From the NCBI GenBank assembly GCA_964439885.1, contig CAYTPE010000011.1:1-23101 (forward strand): a stretch of 23,101 nucleotides of DNA. Direction: 5' to 3'. The stretch is from CAYTPE01 sp964439885. Lineage in GTDB: Bacteria; Patescibacteriota; Patescibacteriia; Magasanikbacterales; GWA2-37-8. Below, one piece after another: positions 13,330 to 20,516 of the stretch (the stretch's first letter is position 1; every line of letters starts with the position of its first letter). Under the pieces are notes generated by a model. It did not search any database and was not told the origin of the DNA. It saw only the letters and a list, made by a program, of their open reading frames with translations. A program made the translations under genes and the position numbers.

Positions 13330-14787
13330 TTAAATCTCAATCTTCATCCCCTCCTCCACCGGCTCTGCCTGCACCCCACATTCAGATAGTAATTTTTCTG
13401 CTAAAATTTTCTTGACATGTGGCTCGCCATGATTGAGAAATACTTTTTTCGGTTTGGCGGCGCCAATCCAATCGAGCAGCTTTTTTTGATCCCCGTGCGC
13501 TGAGAGCGCGCCAATGGTTTTGATATCGCAGCGCACCTGCACGCGCTCGCCGAGCACGTTTACTTCAGTATGTCCTTCTTGGAGCTGGCGACCGAGCGTG
13601 CCCTGCGCCTGATAGCCGATAATAAGCAGAGTGCTTTTTTCATCGGAGAGGTAACGCAGCGCGTGGTGCACGATTCGCCCTCCATTCATCATGCCCGCGC
13701 CGGCGATAATAATTTTGGAACCCGGTGTGTGATTGATCTTCATGGATTCTTCGCGGGTGTAGGTTTTGATGAGATTGGGAAAATTGAACATGTCGTCACC
13801 CGATTTGAGCAGCTTCGTGGCTCCTTCATCATAATACTTCGGGTACCGCTCAAACACGGCCAGCGCGTCGATAGCCATAGGGCTATCCAGATAAATCGGA
13901 ATTTTGTTGAGTTTGTGTTGATGATCAATAAGATCGTTGAGTTCGTAAATAAGCTCCTGTGTGCGTTCGATGGAAAATGACGGAATCATAAGTACCCCAC
14001 CACGCGCAATGGCAGAGCTGATCATGCTTTCGATAATTTGTTGGCGCTTCTCGGTGGATTCGTGGAATCGGTCACCATAGGTGGATTCACAAATAAGCGC
14101 GTCAAGATCGGTCGGTAAATCTTCAGTATCGCGCAAGATAGGGACATTCACATTTCCCACGTCTCCCGAAAACAATACTTTTTTGCCTTCCGATTCGATT
14201 TCGATAAACCCAGACCCAAAAATATGACCGGCATCACGGTAGGTAATTTTTACCGCTCGCTCATTGTTGTCATTCTGAGCGGAGTGTAACGCAGTCGAAG
14301 AATCCCTTTCTTTCGAACCAAGGGATTCCTCCGCTCGGCTCTGAGCCTCGGTCGGAATGACAATTGGTGAGATGGTTAGTGCTTCAAGGTACTCCACCTG
14401 TTTAAACTGCGCCATCACTTTGGCAATATCTTCTTCGGTATACAAAATCGGTCGGCCAAATTTCTTGTTGTCATACAGCATGATGTTGGCAGCGTCTTTG
14501 AGTGTGAGCTCGGTGAGATCGATGGTAGGTGCTGTGGCATAGAAATATCCCGTGAATCCTTGCTTGACCAACAAGGGAAGTCTGCCAACGTGGTCGAGAT
14601 GCGCATGGGTGACAAACACAGCTCGAATTTCTTTGGGGTCAAACGGGAACGCATCGCCGTTTTTGCCTTCTTCAAAATCTCCGCCTTGATACATGCCGCA
14701 ATCGACGAGCAGTTTGATGCCGTTTGTTTCGACAAGTGAACAAGAGCCCGTGACGTCATGCGAGGCGCCGATGAAAGTGATGTGCAT
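13330..14787 (-). CDS. Beta-CASP metallo-beta-lactamase RNA nuclease (COG1236-like)
   Basis: The 485-aa product starts MHITFIGASHDVTGSCSLVE and carries the metallo-beta-lactamase motif HAHLDH (61-66). It then has ESTYGDR, the beta-CASP region, and the later LSAHGDQ and LNHGEP motifs that complete the two-zinc site and substrate pocket. This is the Ysh1/CPSF-like bacterial family that cleaves or trims RNA; the exact substrate is unknown. About 31 residues (around 143-173, starting VIPTEAQSRAEE) interrupt the domain just before 'VKITYRDAGHIFGSGFIEI' and derive from an interspersed repeat. A terminator follows. ATG 14787 gives the family N-terminus; a possible -10 TACAAT lies 13 bases upstream inside another repeat. 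Confidence 0.9.
   Translation of the reverse strand: MHITFIGASHDVTGSCSLVETNGIKLLVDCGMYQGGDFEEGKNGDAFPFDPKEIRAVFVTHAHLDHVGRLPLLVKQGFTGYFYATAPTIDLTELTLKDAANIMLYDNKKFGRPILYTEEDIAKVMAQFKQVEYLEALTISPIVIPTEAQSRAEESLGSKERDSSTALHSAQNDNNERAVKITYRDAGHIFGSGFIEIESEGKKVLFSGDVGNVNVPILRDTEDLPTDLDALICESTYGDRFHESTEKRQQIIESMISSAIARGGVLMIPSFSIERTQELIYELNDLIDHQHKLNKIPIYLDSPMAIDALAVFERYPKYYDEGATKLLKSGDDMFNFPNLIKTYTREESMKINHTPGSKIIIAGAGMMNGGRIVHHALRYLSDEKSTLLIIGYQAQGTLGRQLQEGHTEVNVLGERVQVRCDIKTIGALSAHGDQKKLLDWIGAAKPKKVFLNHGEPHVKKILAEKLLSECGVQAEPVEEGMKIEI
14269..14361. repeat. GTCATTC...GAATGAC palindromic element inside the nuclease gene
   Basis: The 93-bp element (31 codons) is bounded by GTCATTC and GAATGAC, with an inner perfect hairpin GAATCCCTT (14300-14308) / AAGGGATTC (14320-14328). 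The 'CATTCTGAGC...GAAGAATCCC' pattern resembles interspersed repeats I know from many unrelated bacterial genomes. It is translated in frame with no stop. Confidence 0.82.
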
Positions 14788-14794
14788 AGATTTA

Positions 14795-14860
14795 GACAGA
14801 TTGTACTGGATTAAAACAGATTATCGAATCGGTTTAAATCTGGTTCGATCTGTTTGAATC
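14795..14860. repeat. AACAGATT-type imperfect inverted repeat upstream of the nuclease gene
   Basis: AACAGATTATCGAATCGG is followed by GGTTTAAATCTGG and the inverse-like TTCGATCTGTTT. The units AACAGATTAT and TTTAAA(T)CTG recur at 20463-20510 before recJ, so this is a dispersed family. Confidence 0.6.
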
Positions 14861-14935
14861 CCCACTCAGTATAGCAACGCCTTGCCAAAAGAGCAATTCG
14901 TGGGCATCAAAACCCTAGCCAAACAGCCCCAAACC

Positions 14936-14944
14936 TGTTACAAT
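14936..14944 (+). promoter_or_regulatory. Possible extended -10 promoter for the 15014-murJ pair
   Basis: TGT-TACAAT is an extended -10 without a clear -35. It would start transcription near 14951, about 60 bases before the ATG at 15014. Confidence 0.4.
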
Positions 14945-14982
14945 TATGATTGTTTTATAGCACAGGGTACATTCTTCCTATT

Positions 14983-15007
14983 GGCTATGAACTAAAGGCT
15001 ATGAACT
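14983..15007 (+). repeat. Direct repeat just before the 15014 start
   Basis: GGCTATGAACT occurs at 14983-14993 and 14997-15007, a 14-base period, ending six bases before ATG 15014. It may be an operator or another interspersed repeat fragment. Confidence 0.6.
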
Positions 15008-15013
15008 TTCATT

Positions 15014-15676
15014 ATGGCTCGCCCTAATATCGATAAAGTAGAAATTGTTGAACCACCCATTGGAGAGCTTACCAAACGTCACGGCAATTTTAAACAAGGT
15101 TGTGTCACCGGATGCGGCTGTATTGTTATTTTTATTATTGGTTCCATAATCGGCCTCCGACTTCTGCTCGGCAAAGGGCCTTCCACCATCAAAACCGTAC
15201 CGCCCAGTTTCCCCACCGCTGTACCGCTCTACGACAAAGAAAACATTGAACAGATGACTCTGATTCCGGGCAAATATAAATCGCGCGGCATGGAAATCGC
15301 GGCACTGTTTCCCAAAATTATTTTGTCACCGCTCATCAACAACCTCGACAAAGAACACGACGCCACCGCCGAGGCATCAAACCACATAAACCAGCTCAAA
15401 AAAACATGGAACATGCTGCTGACGCCTGTTGCCGACAATCGCACAACAGTTCAAATCGAGTGGAACAATATGAATGCGGAACCACAATTTGTACTCATGT
15501 ACTATGCCAACGAACTTACCAAAGCCGATTTCACCGTGACACGGCCGGACAGTACCGAACTTGATTTTAGAAACAACGATAATGTATCGGGCACACTTGT
15601 AGTAAAAGACGAAGGTCGCGCGTCGGTAGGTACCGACTACGCTCTCTTGACCGTAAACTACCCCGACCATGACTAA
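15014..15676 (+). CDS. Membrane-anchored protein of unknown function (220 aa) overlapping murJ
   Basis: I do not recognise the family. The product has about 30 cytosolic residues, a cysteine cluster GCVTGCGC (29-36), one membrane span (about 37-53) and an external domain of about 165 residues. That domain opens with a proline-rich stretch (PPSFPTAVPLYDKENIEQMT) and has alternating strand and helix character. Its 3' end overlaps the murJ start by 8 bases (15669-15676), so the two are translated together. This suggests a link to envelope precursor export or to the cell surface, but no function can be assigned. Confidence 0.78.
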   Translation: MARPNIDKVEIVEPPIGELTKRHGNFKQGCVTGCGCIVIFIIGSIIGLRLLLGKGPSTIKTVPPSFPTAVPLYDKENIEQMTLIPGKYKSRGMEIAALFPKIILSPLINNLDKEHDATAEASNHINQLKKTWNMLLTPVADNRTTVQIEWNNMNAEPQFVLMYYANELTKADFTVTRPDSTELDFRNNDNVSGTLVVKDEGRASVGTDYALLTVNYPDHD

Positions 15677-17279
15677 TATTTCCGACAACAAAACTATCAC
15701 TTCTTCTGCTATTCTCATTGGCGCCGCCAGCCTTATCAGTCGCATGGTTGGTTTGGTGCGCGACAAAACGTTTGCTCACCTCTTTGGAAATAGCGCCGTT
15801 ACCGATGCGTACTACGCGGCATTCAAAGTGCCAGATTTAATTTACAATTTGCTTATTGTCGGCGCGCTTACTGCCGGGTTTATTCCTATTTTTACTAAAT
15901 TATTTTACGAAGGAGCAGACAAAAACAAAGCATGGAAGCTTGCCAGCAATGTGATCAATATCATAGGCGTGACACTCGCCACGGCAGCCGCGCTGGGTAT
16001 AATTTTTATGCCCTACCTCGCGCCACTCATTGCCCCTGGCTTTCCACCCGAAAGCCACTCGCTTTTGATACTTTATACGCGCATCATGTTTCTGTCGCCG
16101 CTCATCCTTGGCATCTCCATGGTGCTCGGTGGTATTTTGCAATCGCTACGCCAATTTTTTTTGTATTCGCTGGCTCCGATTTTTTATAATCTCGGTATTA
16201 TTTTTGGCGCCACGGTACTTACCCGATGTATTGGGCTCTCCGGCCTTGCCTGGGGAGTGGTGCTCGGAGCTTTATTGCATGGCTCTGTCCAATTCTACGG
16301 CGCGTACAAAAATGGGTATCGATGGCATTGGCACCTGGATTGGAAGGACGTGGAGACTCGTACCATCGGTAAACTCATGATACCACGAACGATTGGCTTG
16401 GCGGTATCACAAATTAACGCGCTCATTGTCACCATACTTGCCTCGTATCTTACCACCGGCAGTGTGACTGCTTATAACTACGCGAACAATCTGCAGGGAT
16501 TACCAGTGGGCATCATCGGTGTTTCGTTCGCGCTCGCGGTATTTCCCACCCTTTCCGAAATGGTAGCCAAAGGTGACGGCCAGGGCTTTATCAAAGCCAT
16601 CTCGGCGACGATCCGTCAAATTTTATTTCTCATTATTCCGGCCTCGATTATTCTGCTGCTCTTACGCGCGCAGATTGTGCGTGTTATTTACGGTAGCGGT
16701 AAGTTCGATTGGACGGCCACTATTATGGTAGCCGACACACTTGCCTTTTTTGCCTTAGGGCTCTTTGCCCAGTCACTCGTGCATGTGCTTGTGCGTGGTT
16801 TCTATGCGCTTTCTAATACTAAAACACCGTTTGTGGTAGGAGTCATTGCCGAACTTGCAAGTATTATCGCCGCCCTGGTGCTCATGAAGCCGCTCGGGGT
16901 GGCTGGTTTGGCTTTGGCCGGGTCAATTGGAGCGATTATCAACATGATTCTGCTCGGAATTCTACTACGCCAAACAACGGGTGATCTGGAAGAAGAATTG
17001 CTTCTCAAAAGTATATATAAAATAAGTATCGCGGCCGGTTTAATGGCCTTAGTTGTGCAATTCCTCAAATATCCACTCGATAAATACCTCGACCTCACCC
17101 ACTTTACCGGTATCTTGATGCAAGGTCTTATTTCTGGTATAGTCGGACTTCTGGTATACGCTGTAGTTTGTTCTGTGCTTAAGCTCGACGAAATGATGCA
17201 GTTGAAGGAAAGTTTGCATCGCCGGTGGCTCAAGCTACGCAATGTACCGGCTGGATTGGATGAGGCTGAGGGTTTGTAA
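15669..17279 (+). CDS. murJ: Lipid II flippase MurJ (MviN)
   Basis: MurJ moves the peptidoglycan precursor lipid II across the membrane and belongs to the MOP superfamily. The 536-aa product has about 14 hydrophobic spans. Family landmarks are SLISRMVGLVRDKTFAHLFG (22-41), 'VTDAYYAAFKVPDLIYNLL' and the repeated small-residue and Arg motifs in later spans. Length and topology are normal. The start overlaps the upstream membrane-anchored gene by 8 bases, and no internal Shine-Dalgarno stands out. Together with mraZ/rsmH and the polyprenyl genes it places wall synthesis in this neighbourhood. Its stop codon lies at the 3' edge of the opposing micro-gene's terminator. Confidence 0.95.
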   Translation: MTNISDNKTITSSAILIGAASLISRMVGLVRDKTFAHLFGNSAVTDAYYAAFKVPDLIYNLLIVGALTAGFIPIFTKLFYEGADKNKAWKLASNVINIIGVTLATAAALGIIFMPYLAPLIAPGFPPESHSLLILYTRIMFLSPLILGISMVLGGILQSLRQFFLYSLAPIFYNLGIIFGATVLTRCIGLSGLAWGVVLGALLHGSVQFYGAYKNGYRWHWHLDWKDVETRTIGKLMIPRTIGLAVSQINALIVTILASYLTTGSVTAYNYANNLQGLPVGIIGVSFALAVFPTLSEMVAKGDGQGFIKAISATIRQILFLIIPASIILLLLRAQIVRVIYGSGKFDWTATIMVADTLAFFALGLFAQSLVHVLVRGFYALSNTKTPFVVGVIAELASIIAALVLMKPLGVAGLALAGSIGAIINMILLGILLRQTTGDLEEELLLKSIYKISIAAGLMALVVQFLKYPLDKYLDLTHFTGILMQGLISGIVGLLVYAVVCSVLKLDEMMQLKESLHRRWLKLRNVPAGLDEAEGL

Positions 17280-17280
17280 A

Positions 17281-17330
17281 AATGACGAAGCCCGCGCCCG
17301 AAGTGCATGTGCTGCTCATCGAACGCGGGC
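17281..17330 (-). terminator. Terminator of the micro-gene
   Basis: On the minus strand GCCCGCG (17330-17324) pairs with CGCGGGC (17296-17290), closing a 27-base loop, and is followed by TTCGTCATTTTT. The large loop makes it less classic, but the GC stem and T-run sit directly after the stop at 17335. Confidence 0.6.
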
Positions 17331-17334
17331 AAGG

Positions 17335-17436
17335 CTAGTGCCCCCAAATGGCCCAAGCGACCGCGGCCACAAGCAGGGCCGCGTAGATGACCAGGCCGAA
17401 CGGCCCAGCCAACAAATCACTCAGTCTGGTCAACAT
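17335..17436 (-). CDS. Micro-gene: 33-aa single-span membrane protein between murJ and lepA
   Basis: ATG 17436 to TAG 17335 encodes 33 residues: a short amphipathic start MLTRLSDLLAG, then a hydrophobic span FGLVIYAALLVAAVAWAIW, ending GH. An unusually strong Shine-Dalgarno, AAAGGGGGA, sits at good spacing, whereas most other genes here have none. A near-consensus promoter (TTGACA-17-TTTAAT) and a terminator complete an independent transcription unit opposite to both neighbours. The segment 17341-17440 has 63 G or C bases in 100, richer than its flanks, which hints at a different origin. I do not recognise the protein. It could be a small regulator of a membrane complex or a toxin-like peptide (inference). 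Confidence 0.72.
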   Translation of the reverse strand: MLTRLSDLLAGPFGLVIYAALLVAAVAWAIWGH

Positions 17437-17458
17437 GGAGTCCCCCTTTCCAGACAGT

Positions 17459-17487
17459 ATTAAAAAATCAAACCATCAAAATGTCAA
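17459..17487 (-). promoter_or_regulatory. Near-consensus promoter of the micro-gene, overlapping the lepA start
   Basis: On the minus strand TTGACA (17487-17482), a 17-base spacer and TTTAAT (17464-17459) match the sigma70 consensus at 6/6 and 5/6. The -35 shares bases with the lepA ATG (17481-17483). An inverted repeat GTCTGG/CCAGAC (17424-17429, 17450-17455) encloses the Shine-Dalgarno and ATG of the micro-gene. Confidence 0.75.
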
Positions 17488-19358
17488 ATCAGCACATTCG
17501 CAATTTCTGTATTATCGCCCACATTGATCACGGCAAATCCACGCTGGCTGACCGCTTTTTGGAATTTACTAAAACAGTTTCAGAGCGCGAAATGAAGAGC
17601 CAGTTGCTGGATAGTATGGATTTAGAACGTGAACGCGGCATCACCATCAAACTGACACCGGTGAGAATGCTTTATCGAATCAGGAATCAAGAATTAGGAA
17701 TTACAAACAACCATTCACAATTCCTAATTCCTAATTCCAAATTCCAAATTCCTAGTGAGTTTATACTAAACCTGATTGATACACCGGGACACGTCGACTT
17801 CAACTACGAAGTGTCCCGCTCACTCGCCGCGGTGGAAGGAGCCATACTGTTGGTGGATGCCACGCAAGGTGTGCAGGCACAGACCATTGGCAATTTATAC
17901 CTCGCGCTTGAACAAAACCTCACTATTATTCCGGTGATCAACAAAATCGACATGCCGATCGCGAATGTAGAAAAAACCCGCGAAGAAATTATTAATTTGA
18001 TCGGTTGCAAACCAGAAGATATCATTTTGGCCTCAGGCAAAACAGGGCAAGGCGTTGACGAAATTCTTGAAGCCATTGTGGCGCGCGTTCCTCCCCCACC
18101 AGACAACAGCGGTAAATCTCCGCGCGCGCTTATCTTTGATTCGCAATTTAACGAATACAAAGGCGTGGTCACGAGTGTACGCGTGGTTGATGGCGAGCTG
18201 AAAAAAGGCGACAAGATGTACATGATGTCTACGCACGCGGTGGGCGAAATTTTGGAAATAGGCTACTACACACCTAAATTCAAACCAGCCGACAAACTCG
18301 CCAACGGTGAGATCGGTTATGTGGTTACCGGGCTCAAAGAAGTGCGGGAGTCGCGCGTGGGCGATACTATCACCACGCTCGATATAGAAAAAAATCCACA
18401 CGCCAAAGAGCAGCTGCCCGGCTACCGTGACGTCAAACCAATGGTGTTTGCCGGTATTTATCCCAAAGAGGGCGATGCTTACCAAGAGCTACGTGACGCG
18501 CTCGACAAGCTTAAACTCAGTGATGCTTCGCTCGTGTACGAACCAGAAAGCAGCCAAGCGCTTGGCCTCGGCTTTCGCTGTGGATTTCTCGGCATGTTGC
18601 ACCTCGATATTTTTCAGGAACGCTTGAAGCGCGAACACAATCTGGAAATTGTCATCACCGTACCCAGCGTTGCCTATCGCATTACCAAAACAAACGGTGA
18701 AACATCCATCATCCACAGCCCACAAGAAATGCCCGTGGTGACACAAATAGCCACTATCGAAGAGCCGTGGATGACGCTCGATGTGATTGCTCCCAAAAGT
18801 TACGTGGGCGGTATCATGGGGCTCATCACCGAACGTAAAGGAAAATATGTGAATACGGAATACCTTAGTACCGGCACCGATCAACGCGCGCTTTTGCATT
18901 ACAAAATTCCGCTCGCGTCGCTCGTGACTGATTTTTATGACAAACTAAAAACCGTCACATCAGGATACGGCAGTATGAACTACGAAACGGTTGGCTACGA
19001 AGCTACTGACGTTGTAAAGCTCGATATTCTGGTAGCCGAAGAGCCCGTGGAAGCCCTTACCACGCTCGTGTGGCGCGATGAGGCCTACGCCACCGGCAAG
19101 AAAATTGTTGAGTCTCTCAAAGAAACGCTCCCCAAGCAGCAATTTGTCCTCAAAATTCAGGCGGCGATCGGTGGTAAAATCATCGCTTCCGAGCATCTTT
19201 CGGCGCTGCGCAAAGACGTGCTCGCCAAAATGAGCGGCGGTGATGTGACGCGTAAAATGAAATTACTCAAAAAGCAAAAAGAAGGTAAGGCGAAAATGAA
19301 AGAGCATGGAAAGATAGATATTCCGAGCGAGGCGTATTTGGCCGTGCTCAAACGTTAG
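17481..19358 (+). CDS. lepA: Elongation factor 4 (LepA), translational GTPase
   Basis: LepA/EF4 is a ribosome-binding GTPase implicated in 30S biogenesis and elongation quality. The 625-aa product has G1 AHIDHGKST (13-21), switch I MDLERERGITIKL (46-58), G3 DTPGHVDF (100-107), G4 NKID and the LepA-specific C-terminal domain ending VTRKMKLLKKQKEGKAKMK. It is about 26 residues longer than the typical ~600 aa. The excess is one segment (about 67-92, starting IRNQELGITNNHSQ) between 'VRMLYR' and 'EFILNLIDTPGHVDF', derived from a palindromic repeat. The start overlaps the opposing micro-gene promoter. The polyprenyl synthase follows four bases after the stop. Confidence 0.97.
   Translation: MSNQHIRNFCIIAHIDHGKSTLADRFLEFTKTVSEREMKSQLLDSMDLERERGITIKLTPVRMLYRIRNQELGITNNHSQFLIPNSKFQIPSEFILNLIDTPGHVDFNYEVSRSLAAVEGAILLVDATQGVQAQTIGNLYLALEQNLTIIPVINKIDMPIANVEKTREEIINLIGCKPEDIILASGKTGQGVDEILEAIVARVPPPPDNSGKSPRALIFDSQFNEYKGVVTSVRVVDGELKKGDKMYMMSTHAVGEILEIGYYTPKFKPADKLANGEIGYVVTGLKEVRESRVGDTITTLDIEKNPHAKEQLPGYRDVKPMVFAGIYPKEGDAYQELRDALDKLKLSDASLVYEPESSQALGLGFRCGFLGMLHLDIFQERLKREHNLEIVITVPSVAYRITKTNGETSIIHSPQEMPVVTQIATIEEPWMTLDVIAPKSYVGGIMGLITERKGKYVNTEYLSTGTDQRALLHYKIPLASLVTDFYDKLKTVTSGYGSMNYETVGYEATDVVKLDILVAEEPVEALTTLVWRDEAYATGKKIVESLKETLPKQQFVLKIQAAIGGKIIASEHLSALRKDVLAKMSGGDVTRKMKLLKKQKEGKAKMKEHGKIDIPSEAYLAVLKR
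17679..17756. repeat. AATTCCTAATTCC palindromic repeat translated inside lepA
   Basis: The 78-base insert (26 codons) is centred on a perfect 12-bp hairpin: GAATTAGGAATT (17691-17702) pairs with AATTCCTAATTC (17719-17730). Further TTCCTAATTCCAAATTCC iterations follow. It is in frame without a stop. Confidence 0.82.
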
Positions 19359-19362
19359 ATCT

Positions 19363-20355
19363 ATGGATTATTATTCGATATATCAACAGGACAAAAAAAG
19401 AATTGAACTCGCATTATCGAAGGTAATCCGACGTGCTGAGAAGCCAGAGCTCGTCTATGAGCCGCTACGCTACAACCTTGCAAGCGAAGGTAAACGCATT
19501 CGGCCCCTCCTCGTGCTCTGGAGCGCTGAACTCGTGGGCGGCAAAAAGGGAGCTGCGCTACCGGCTGCTATCGCAACCGAGCTCTTCCACAACTTTACCT
19601 TGATTCACGACGACATCATGGATCACTCGGACACGCGGCGCGGCAAAAAAACAATTAATAAAAAATGGAACAATGAAATCGCTCTCTTGGCCGGCGACAC
19701 ACTGCTCGGCATCGCGTATCGTGAGCTCGGGAAGACTGCCGTAACATCAGTGGCCGAGATGACACGCGTGTTCACCGATTGCCTTATTACCATCTGTGAA
19801 GGCCAGGCATTGGATGAAGAGCTTGAAAATAAAAAAAGTGCATCAGTTTCAGAATACAAAAAAATGGTAGCAAAAAAAACATGCGTCCTTCTCGAAACGG
19901 CTGTAACAATCGGCGCACTCACCGGCGGCGCCCGCGGCAAACGTCATATCCCGGCACTGCAACGTTTCGCTCACGCGCTTGGCATCGCTTTTCAAATACA
20001 AGATGACCTGCTCGACTTGTTTGGCGGCAATACATTTGGAAAAGGCAGAATCGGACGAGATTTGAGGGAAGGTAAAAAGACCTACCCACTTCTGTACGCG
20101 CTTGAACATCTCGGTAGAAATGAACAAAAGCAACTAAGGAGCCTCCTACAGCGGGCACGCGAAGATAATAATGCTCACCAAGCTATCGCAAAAATAAAAC
20201 ACATGTATGAAGTGCGCGGTGTGCGAGAGGGAGTAACCCGGATAATAGAATCGGAATATCGTCGTGCGCTACGCGCGCTTGGTACATTGCCACACGGCCA
20301 ATACCACGACCAGCTGGCCTGGCTTACTGAACAACTTATAATACGAAATAAATAA
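19363..20355 (+). CDS. Trans-isoprenyl diphosphate synthase (GGPP-like)
   Basis: The 330-aa enzyme condenses isopentenyl diphosphate onto an allylic primer to make polyprenyl diphosphates. It has the substrate motif GKRIRP (43-48), the first Asp-rich motif DDIMD (83-87) and the second, DDLLD (214-218), followed by GRDLREGKKTYP. The residue five places before DDIMD is Phe78. In this family a bulky aromatic there usually limits the chain to about C15-C20, while long-chain synthases carry Ala or Ser. A short-chain product such as GGPP is therefore more likely than octaprenyl (inference). It starts four bases after lepA and is followed by a 31-aa membrane peptide. Confidence 0.93.
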   Translation: MDYYSIYQQDKKRIELALSKVIRRAEKPELVYEPLRYNLASEGKRIRPLLVLWSAELVGGKKGAALPAAIATELFHNFTLIHDDIMDHSDTRRGKKTINKKWNNEIALLAGDTLLGIAYRELGKTAVTSVAEMTRVFTDCLITICEGQALDEELENKKSASVSEYKKMVAKKTCVLLETAVTIGALTGGARGKRHIPALQRFAHALGIAFQIQDDLLDLFGGNTFGKGRIGRDLREGKKTYPLLYALEHLGRNEQKQLRSLLQRAREDNNAHQAIAKIKHMYEVRGVREGVTRIIESEYRRALRALGTLPHGQYHDQLAWLTEQLIIRNK

Positions 20356-20359
20356 TAGT

Positions 20360-20455
20360 ATGAAAAAACGCACCAAACGAGTACTCAAAATTATTGCCGG
20401 CATCATCGGCATTTTAGCAATGTTGTTTTTCCTCATTGCGCCAGCGTTCCAATAG
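20360..20455 (+). CDS. 31-aa single-span membrane peptide
   Basis: ATG 20360 opens four bases after the polyprenyl synthase stop and ends with TAG at 20455. The product starts with a strongly basic MKKRTKRVLK, followed by one hydrophobic span IIAGIIGILAMLFFLIAPAF. The positive-inside layout argues for a real inserted peptide rather than chance. No Shine-Dalgarno is visible and no family was recognised. It lies upstream of the recJ ATG at 20517 and overlaps the frame that a TTG start for recJ at 20436 would use, which also favours the later recJ start. Confidence 0.6.
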   Translation: MKKRTKRVLKIIAGIIGILAMLFFLIAPAFQ

Positions 20456-20462
20456 CGAGATT

Positions 20463-20510
20463 CGAACAGATTATAGAGGATTTAAACTGATTAACAAATC
20501 TGTCTCAATC
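20463..20510. repeat. AACAGATT-type repeat upstream of recJ
   Basis: AACAGATTAT and TTTAAACTG units plus an inverse-like AACAAATCTGT fill the spacer before recJ. The sequence resembles the repeat at 14795-14860. Confidence 0.55.
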
Positions 20511-20516
20511 ACACCT

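Noticed and set aside
14788..15013. Spacer between the nuclease and the 15014 gene examined for RNA genes
   Set aside because: It holds an AACAGATT-type repeat, a weak -10 and a direct repeat; no tRNA-like or riboswitch-like fold could be recognised by eye.
17679..17756. Insert in lepA considered as an intein or intron
   Set aside because: With only 26 codons it is far too short for an intein, lacks splice motifs, and stays in frame, so a translated repeat explains it better.
20436..20516. TTG start for recJ at 20436 adding 27 residues
   Set aside because: The extension would be encoded by the end of the 31-aa peptide gene and by an interspersed repeat and does not resemble RecJ N-termini; ATG 20517 is preferred.
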